In this document: positions 8,113 to 11,297 of the stretch, piece by piece | Numbering within the stretch: position 1 is the first letter of the stretch | Layout of the letters: every line of letters begins with the position of its first letter | Assembly (NCBI GenBank): GCA_964429355.1 | Contig: CAYSCH010000315.1 | Coordinates: 1 to 11,297, forward strand | Origin: JAAYAY01 sp964429355 | GTDB lineage: Bacteria; Planctomycetota; Planctomycetia; Pirellulales; Thermoguttaceae | Direction: 5' to 3' | DNA: 11,297 bases | The notes under the pieces: generated by a model | What the model saw: only the letters and a program-made list of their open reading frames with translations | Database searches by the model: none | Told to the model about the DNA's origin: nothing | Translations under genes and position numbers: made by a program

Positions 8113-8526
8113 ATGTCCCTGTTTCAGAAGTTGTTGGCCTTGGTGTCCGTCGCCTTACCCCTTCCGGCGTTCAGCGACGTCGAAGCCGTGAAGGCATGGT
8201 TCGCCAAGTTGAATCCCGCGTTGGCCGATCTGATCTCGGCTCTGGCGAACCAGTTCAAGTTGCAGGGGTTCGCGGCGATCGAGCTGCCGAACGGGGAGGT
8301 CGTTACGCTGGCCCGGCGGAAGGAAGGATGCGACGGCGGCTGCGATTGCTGCCTGACTCCGGAAGATGCCGCCAGATTGACGTCCGCGATGCCGGGAAAA
8401 TGGGGAGATGGCAAGTTCCTGGAGATCATCCAGAAGCTGCTGCCGATCATTCTGCAGATCCTGCCGATTTTCCTGGAGCCCAAGCCGTCGCCGGAACCTT
8501 CGCCGGCTCCAGCCCCGTCGGTCTGA
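8113..8526 (+). CDS. Small protein with Cys cluster and hydrophobic C-terminus (137 aa)
   Basis: ATG 8113 sits 5 bases after AGGAGAG. The in-frame TTG at 8035 lies before this leader and is rejected. I recognise no family. The N-terminus (MSLFQKLLALVSVALPLPAFS) looks like a signal peptide or signal anchor. A central helical part follows (residues 25-60), then a short strand GEVVTLARR and a Cys cluster CDGGCDCC (about residues 74-81) that could bind metal or form disulfides. Next comes a very hydrophobic amphipathic segment, FLEIIQKLLPIILQILPIFL (about 103-122), and a Pro/Ser-rich tail ending PSPAPAPSV. A membrane or envelope location is likely. It is the first gene after the AT-rich leader and is followed directly by a terminator hairpin, so it may be the most abundantly expressed gene of this cluster. 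A holin-like function is possible but unsupported. Confidence 0.65.
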   Translation: MSLFQKLLALVSVALPLPAFSDVEAVKAWFAKLNPALADLISALANQFKLQGFAAIELPNGEVVTLARRKEGCDGGCDCCLTPEDAARLTSAMPGKWGDGKFLEIIQKLLPIILQILPIFLEPKPSPEPSPAPAPSV

Positions 8527-8542
8527 TCGGAACCCTAACTCA

Positions 8543-8578
8543 GCCTCGCCCCGGGGATGCCTCGGGGCGGGGCTCTTT
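8543..8578 (+). terminator. Rho-independent terminator-like hairpin
   Basis: The left arm GCCTCGCCCCG (8543-8553) pairs with the right arm CGGGGCGGGGC (8563-8573) to give 11 pairs including one T-G wobble. The loop is 9 bases, followed by TCTTT (8574-8578). The T-run is short, so termination may be partial. It lies 17 bases after the stop of the 137-residue gene and just before the SD of the next gene, leaving no room for a separate promoter. Confidence 0.7.
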
Positions 8579-8596
8579 CGGGAGGCCCCTTCAATG
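8569..8596 (+). promoter_or_regulatory. SD of the DPKP protein within an alternative hairpin
   Basis: The SD CGGGAGG (8579-8585) stands 8 bases before ATG 8594. GGGGC (8569-8573), which is the 3' arm of the terminator, can instead pair with GCCCC (8585-8589), enclosing the SD. The two folds exclude each other, so the terminator stem would free the SD in read-through RNA. The pairing is seen in the sequence; regulation is inference. Confidence 0.35.
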
Positions 8597-9235
8597 TTTT
8601 CCAGAGTGGCGCTGATCGTTCTGTTTCTGTCGTCGTCGGTTCTTGCCGACGGCATCCCCACGGGCAAATCGTTCCCGGTCCCCGTACGGCTAGATGACGG
8701 TGCGACGGTCGCTGGCAAGGCGATCGTCTTTGATACCGGCATCGCTGAAAAGCCGTTCCACGTCTTCTATGTCGCCAAGGACGGCTCGCTCTGTGAGGTC
8801 GTCTACGATCTCGTTCGCAGAGACGGGCCAGGTCCCGACCCTCGGCCGGATCCGAAGCCTGATCCGAAGCCTGATCCCAAGCCGGACCCGAAGCCCGATC
8901 CTCAGCCTGTAGCGGACCTGTGGGCGGTCGTCGTTGAAGAGAGTCGCAACCGTACGCCTGAACGGGCTATCGTCCTTGCCAGTCCGGAGGTGCGAAAGCT
9001 ATTCAAGGACGAGCACTTTCGAGTTGTCGATCCGATCGGTGATGATGGCAAGCCGGTGGAGGTCTCCGCGGACGTGAAGGCATACGTCCAGCGGGCAGTC
9101 GGACAAAAGACAGCTTGGCTTTTTTTGACCGACACGAAGGGCGTCGTTCTTTACGAGGGCGAACTGCCCAAGACCGTCGACGCGATGAAGGCCTTGATAG
9201 CGAAGCACAAGGCGAAAGGAGGTGCGGTGCGATGA
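8594..9235 (+). CDS. Secreted protein with DPKP-repeat linker and possible thioredoxin-like domain (213 aa)
   Basis: ATG 8594 has the SD CGGGAGG 8 bases upstream. A longer in-frame ORF from 8408 only overlaps the previous gene. Residues 1-18 form a clear Sec signal peptide (MFSRVALIVLFLSSSVLA, cut before DG); there is no lipobox Cys. Residues 20-75 form a small beta-rich domain. Residues 82-105 are six DPxP units (DPRP, DPKP four times, DPQP), an extended linker that could span a periplasm or cell wall. The C-terminal domain (about 108-205) alternates strands and helices: LWAVVVEE..., EHFRVVDP, then AWLFLTDTKGVVLYEGELP and a final helix. That layout suggests a thioredoxin-like fold without the CxxC redox site. 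From memory it resembles uncharacterised planctomycete proteins. Its stop overlaps the peptidase start by 4 bases, so the two are translationally coupled. A spanin-like or envelope role is conceivable but unproven. Confidence 0.75.
   Translation: MFSRVALIVLFLSSSVLADGIPTGKSFPVPVRLDDGATVAGKAIVFDTGIAEKPFHVFYVAKDGSLCEVVYDLVRRDGPGPDPRPDPKPDPKPDPKPDPKPDPQPVADLWAVVVEESRNRTPERAIVLASPEVRKLFKDEHFRVVDPIGDDGKPVEVSADVKAYVQRAVGQKTAWLFLTDTKGVVLYEGELPKTVDAMKALIAKHKAKGGAVR
8837..8908 (+). repeat. Six 12-bp units encoding the DPxP linker
   Basis: Six consecutive 12-base units encode DPRP, DPKP (four times) and DPQP. The two units at 8849-8872 are nearly identical, while the flanking ones vary at synonymous positions. 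Such repeats commonly expand and contract by slippage, so length may vary between relatives. Confidence 0.9.
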
Positions 9236-9942
9236 GTACCGTCTACGATCCGTCTGTGTATATTGACGACCGCAAGCCCGGTTGCTTGCCTCGCAAGTCG
9301 AAGGTTGGCCAGTGGTGTCCGTTGCTTCGGGACGCAATCGAGGTGATTCCCGAATCAGACTGGGCGAAGTACGTCGGCAAGATCAGCCTGCGTCCGTACG
9401 TGAAGACGATCCTTGACCAGGACGGCGTCGGCTCGTGCGCGACGGAGGCGACGGCCGGCGCCGTCATGATCTCTCGGGCGTTCTCCAACCTGCCGCACGT
9501 GGTTCTCAATCCATGGTTCATCTATCACACCACCAGCGGCGGACGCGATCAAGGATCGTCGATCGATGAGAACCTTGCCTTCGCCCGGGAGAACGGGATC
9601 GCCCCGGAATCCGTCTGGCCACGTTCGAAGGGGTGGCAGGCGAAACCTTCTGCCGATGCCGTCGAGGCGGCCAAGGCGTTCAAGATCCTGGAGTTCTACG
9701 ACATCACTTCGATTGCGGAAATGGTCTCCGCTCTCCTGAAGGGATTCCCGGTCGTTTACGGCTCGAATGGCCACGCCGTCTGCAAGGTCGAGCATGTCGA
9801 CGCCACGCAAGGCCTGGACCTCAACTCCTGGAGCGAATCCTGGGGAGATGGCGGCTTCGGCGTCTGGGCGAAGTACAAGGCCGTGAACTTCCAGTACGGA
9901 GCGTTCGCGATCCGCACCACCACGGAGGTCAAACAGCCATGA
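9232..9942 (+). CDS. C1A papain-like cysteine peptidase (236 aa)
   Basis: ATG 9232 overlaps the upstream stop (ATGA, 9232-9235), with AAAGGAGG at about 9215-9222 as SD. The catalytic set of clan CA family C1 is present: oxyanion Gln63 and nucleophile Cys69 in DQDGVGSCATEAT, His181 in NGHAVCKVEHV, and Asn198 in LNSWSESWGDGGFGVW, which matches the papain NSWGxxWGxxG motif. NPWFIYHTTSG (residue 97 on) and a GIAPESVWP segment fit the fold between Cys and His. There is no inhibitory prodomain and no obvious signal peptide, so the enzyme may act in the cytoplasm, be packaged in the virion, or need a holin for export. Substrate is unknown. Options are capsid or ejection-protein processing, host protein degradation, or cleavage of envelope protein or cross-links at lysis. 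The family call is strong; the role is not. Confidence 0.92.
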   Translation: MSTVYDPSVYIDDRKPGCLPRKSKVGQWCPLLRDAIEVIPESDWAKYVGKISLRPYVKTILDQDGVGSCATEATAGAVMISRAFSNLPHVVLNPWFIYHTTSGGRDQGSSIDENLAFARENGIAPESVWPRSKGWQAKPSADAVEAAKAFKILEFYDITSIAEMVSALLKGFPVVYGSNGHAVCKVEHVDATQGLDLNSWSESWGDGGFGVWAKYKAVNFQYGAFAIRTTTEVKQP

Positions 9943-10337
9943 CGACGATCGCAACGGTTGTGATGCTCGTTGGGGTGTCGGTACCAGTGCCCCACTTCGC
10001 AGAACGAATGCCCGTGCCTCGATTCGTCGAGTTGGTACCGGCGCCTGCGTTCGTTGAACGGGCTCCGACCCTGGCGCCGCCGATGCCCGAGCTGCCACTG
10101 CTGAAACTGCCCGCGGCGGCCGTCGCATCCACGGGTCACTGGGAGACGCGGCGATCTTGCGGCCCCAATGGTTGCACGTTGACGCAAGTCTGGGTTCCCG
10201 ACGTGCAGCCCTCGGCGCCTTCCGTGCCCGTGGAGGCAGCCGCTCCGACCGAACCTCAACAGCCGCCGCCGGCGGCCCAGCAACCGATGGACGGCGAATG
10301 GAATCCTCGCCGGCGATTCGGGAGAGGATGGCGATGA
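9939..10337 (+). CDS. Small secreted Pro-rich protein with triplicated repeat and CGPNGC motif (132 aa)
   Basis: ATG 9939 overlaps the peptidase stop (9939-9942). The N-terminus MTTIATVVMLVGVSVPVP is short and hydrophobic, a weak signal sequence or anchor. Three 9-residue units follow (VPVPHFAER, MPVPRFVEL, VPAPAFVER), then a Pro/Leu-rich segment. A compact core, GHWETRRSCGPNGCTLTQVWVP, has two cysteines four residues apart in CGPNGC, a motif I associate with small secreted planctomycete proteins. A Pro/Gln-rich stretch and a basic end (RRRFGRGWR) complete it. No enzyme motif is visible. Translational coupling to the peptidase suggests they work together, perhaps as substrate, targeting partner or inhibitor, but that is speculation. 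Confidence 0.65.
   Translation: MTTIATVVMLVGVSVPVPHFAERMPVPRFVELVPAPAFVERAPTLAPPMPELPLLKLPAAAVASTGHWETRRSCGPNGCTLTQVWVPDVQPSAPSVPVEAAAPTEPQQPPPAAQQPMDGEWNPRRRFGRGWR
9981..10061 (+). repeat. Three tandem 27-bp units
   Basis: Units at 9981-10007, 10008-10034 and 10035-10061 encode VPVPHFAER, MPVPRFVEL and VPAPAFVER. Codons differ between units while the pattern xPxPxFxEx is kept, which suggests an older duplication maintained at the protein level. Confidence 0.75.
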
Positions 10338-10603
10338 TGGCGGGTCAAGAGCAAGAGAAGGTTGGCGGGCCGTTCGGCGTCAAGGACGCATGCGAGGCCG
10401 TGGTCGCCACGCTCGAGCAGAAGGCGAATCCGACCCTGGACGCGTTCCGGACGGTGGCTGAAGACTTCCACCGGATCCTACTTCGGTTCGAAGCCCTTTT
10501 CGACAAGATCCCCAAGGCAGTCTTGGAAGGAGTCAGCCATGACGAAGCAAGAGGCCCTGGCGAAGCTCGAAACGAAACGGAAGACGTTGGAACGGTTGGC
10601 TGA
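10334..10603 (+). CDS. Small hypothetical protein (89 aa)
   Basis: I recognise no family. Three in-frame ATGs lie at 10328, 10334 and 10337. The SD GGGAGAGG (about 10320-10327) touches the first, so 10334 (6-base spacing, ATGA overlap with the previous stop at 10335-10337) or 10337 is preferred. The product is mostly helical: VKDACEAVVATLEQK, then DAFRTVAEDFHRILLRFEALFDKIPKAV, with a hydrophilic Glu/Asp/Gly-rich end. It has no signal peptide, no clear membrane segment and one Cys. Its last 65 bases overlap the next gene in another frame, which is longer than the usual 4-base overlaps here, so the hydrophilic C-terminal end may be loosely constrained. Confidence 0.6.
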   Translation: MMAGQEQEKVGGPFGVKDACEAVVATLEQKANPTLDAFRTVAEDFHRILLRFEALFDKIPKAVLEGVSHDEARGPGEARNETEDVGTVG

Positions 10604-10679
10604 ACAGGGCCCCGTGGGAATGTGGCTCCTAGCGGAGTGCATCCTGTTGCTCATGGACGTCTTGGCCGCCGAACGATAG
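10539..10679 (+). CDS. Very small protein with hydrophobic C-terminal helix (46 aa)
   Basis: ATG 10539 has a strong SD, GGAAGGAG, at about 10525-10532, 6 bases upstream, inside the preceding gene. The 46-residue product starts with a charged helix (MTKQEALAKLETKRKTLERL) and continues with a hydrophobic helix GMWLLAECILLLMDVLA, ending AER. One membrane-associated helix is likely, although the Glu and Asp within it argue for an amphipathic or helix-packed segment over a plain anchor. It overlaps the upstream gene by 65 bases and precedes the one-TM gene at 10717. A small lysis-associated membrane protein is possible. No family is recognised, and the call rests mainly on the SD and the sensible peptide. 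Confidence 0.55.
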   Translation: MTKQEALAKLETKRKTLERLAEQGPVGMWLLAECILLLMDVLAAER

Positions 10680-10716
10680 CAGTTCCGAAACCATCGACTT
10701 GCAAGGAAGGTGCATA

Positions 10717-11139
10717 ATGCCCAGAGTGCCCGAGGTCTTGAAGGGAAACGGTATGTGGCAGGCCGTCGCTTGGATCGGATTGCCAGGGGTTTGCCTCATG
10801 TTTCTGTTAGGTGCGTTCATCTACCAGAACCAGGCGATGATGAAGGGGCTCCTCGAGACGAATGCCGACAACTCCCGGGCAATCGTCAAGCAGGTTGAGA
10901 TCACGGGCGACATCAAACAGATCGTCAAGCACCACGACGACGTCGAACGGGATCAGAAGGAATTGCGTCAGAAAGGAGCCGGAAGGTCCACGTGCGGGAG
11001 GGTGACGCCGTGTTGCCTCTCCGCGGCGCAGCCCCGGTCGGTGCCGATCCCGACCGGGGCCTTTTCATGCGCCTTGGCGTACGTGAGCAGCGCCGGCCAC
11101 CGCTCCGTCCAATCCTGTTTCACGAACCAGCTCCAGTAG
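10717..11139 (+). CDS. One-TM, coiled-coil phage membrane protein; C-terminus probably frameshifted
   Basis: ATG 10717 follows the SD AAGGAAGG (about 10703-10710). Residues 13-37 (MWQAVAWIGLPGVCLMFLLGAF and on) form one membrane helix. Residues 40-85 form a charged coiled coil (NSRAIVKQVEITGDIKQIVK, then HHDDVERDQKELRQK). This N-anchor plus coiled-coil layout is common for small phage holin-like, spanin-like or accessory lysis proteins. The read frame continues to 11139 with low-complexity sequence that runs through the terminator hairpin and antisense to the convergent gene. Moving to the +1 frame at AGAAAGGAG (10970-10978) gives ELRQKEPEGPRAGG and a TGA at 11003-11005, a more natural end (about 95 residues) just before the terminator. 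I therefore regard residues past about 86 as doubtful. Confidence 0.65.
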   Translation: MPRVPEVLKGNGMWQAVAWIGLPGVCLMFLLGAFIYQNQAMMKGLLETNADNSRAIVKQVEITGDIKQIVKHHDDVERDQKELRQKGAGRSTCGRVTPCCLSAAQPRSVPIPTGAFSCALAYVSSAGHRSVQSCFTNQLQ

Positions 11140-11297
11140 TCGGCCGGAATCTTACCAAGTGTCTCGTTCGCATACTTCCCAAACGGCATGGGGTCCGTAT
11201 CCCCAAGCGGAGTTGAACGGTCGCGAACAACCGGAGCTGCGTCGGGGTTGCAGTCGAGGACGTGTTGGGTCCACCTGACGACCCGATGGGCGCTGCG
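10968..11297 (-). CDS. DUF3820-like protein, 5'-truncated at the window edge
   Basis: The minus frame is open from 10968 to the right edge. The ATG at 11187-11189 is probably internal, because the upstream residues (TPLGDTDPMPFGKYANETLG) fit the family pattern in which DxDPMPFGKY lies inside the protein. The conserved core MPFGKYANETLGKIPADYWSWFV matches the small DUF3820 / exonuclease-X-C-terminal-like family (PFGKYKGxxLxxVPxxYLxWL), which is found alone or fused to nucleases. The function is uncertain; nucleic-acid association is the usual guess. The last roughly 30 residues are encoded by the + strand terminator hairpin and beyond, so the C-terminal tail is probably unstructured. It converges on the late operon and may belong to a different transcription unit (early phage genes or flanking host DNA). 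Confidence 0.7.
   Translation of the reverse strand, partial: RSAHRVVRWTQHVLDCNPDAAPVVRDRSTPLGDTDPMPFGKYANETLGKIPADYWSWFVKQDWTERWPALLTYAKAHEKAPVGIGTDRGCAAERQHGVTLPHVDLPAPF
11031..11066 (+). terminator. Rho-independent terminator ending the + strand unit
   Basis: The left arm GCCCCGGTCGG (11031-11041) pairs perfectly over 11 bases with CCGACCGGGGC (11050-11060). The loop is 8 bases, followed by CTTTTC (11061-11066). On the opposite strand the hairpin is not followed by a T-run, so it acts for the + strand. It supports a gene end near 11005 and not 11139. Confidence 0.85.

Noticed and set aside
10992..11216. GTG-started ORF after AGAAAGGAG near the end of the last + gene
   Set aside because: SD spacing is too long, the product is Arg/Pro-rich, and it runs through the terminator and antisense to the conserved DUF3820-like gene.
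1..11297. CRISPR array, tRNA, rRNA or insertion sequence
   Set aside because: No spaced repeat array, cloverleaf-like segment, transposase reading frame or IS-type inverted repeats were seen. The repeats present are in-frame protein repeats.

Overview
This window is the late (structural and lysis-side) part of a tailed bacteriophage or prophage. The DNA is GC-rich. The genes are tightly packed on the + strand, often with 4-base ATGA stop/start overlaps and purine-rich Shine-Dalgarno (SD) sites. The host is most likely a planctomycete or similar bacterium. This is inferred from the style of the small secreted proteins (a CGPNGC motif, a DPKP-repeat linker, a papain-like peptidase), not proven. 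Two N runs (2001-2043 and 3288-3387) show that this is a scaffolded, probably metagenomic, assembly.

Layout. Positions 1-1282 hold the end of a tail-fibre gene that appears broken by a -1 frameshift near 779, followed by a 133-residue tail-fibre-like ORF. Positions 1291-8038 hold three consecutive genes encoding 181, about 553 and 1476 residues. The first is small and Gln/Ala/Ser-rich. The second is a long helical, Gln-rich protein with a 34-residue tandem repeat that holds an assembly gap. The third is a giant multi-region phage protein whose C-terminal third matches a conserved region of large phage proteins. Order and sizes recall the internal virion (DNA-ejection) proteins gp14-gp15-gp16 of T7-like podoviruses; that comparison is an inference.

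Positions 8039-8112 form an AT-rich leader. From 8113 a second run of small genes follows: a short protein with a Cys cluster and a hydrophobic C-terminus, a strong hairpin terminator at 8543-8578, a secreted protein with a DPKP linker and a possible thioredoxin-like domain, a C1A papain-like cysteine peptidase with its full catalytic set, a small secreted Pro-rich protein with triplicated repeats, two small overlapping genes, and a one-TM/coiled-coil protein. This is where a lysis or envelope-interaction module would lie, but no classical lysozyme or amidase is visible. A textbook terminator (11031-11066) ends the + strand unit. A convergent gene enters from the right edge and encodes a DUF3820-like protein.

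Most worth following up are the peptidase-centred secreted module, the terminator/SD arrangement at 8543-8596, the apparent frameshifts in the tail fibre and in the last + gene, and the tandem repeat split by a gap whose flanks abut exactly.
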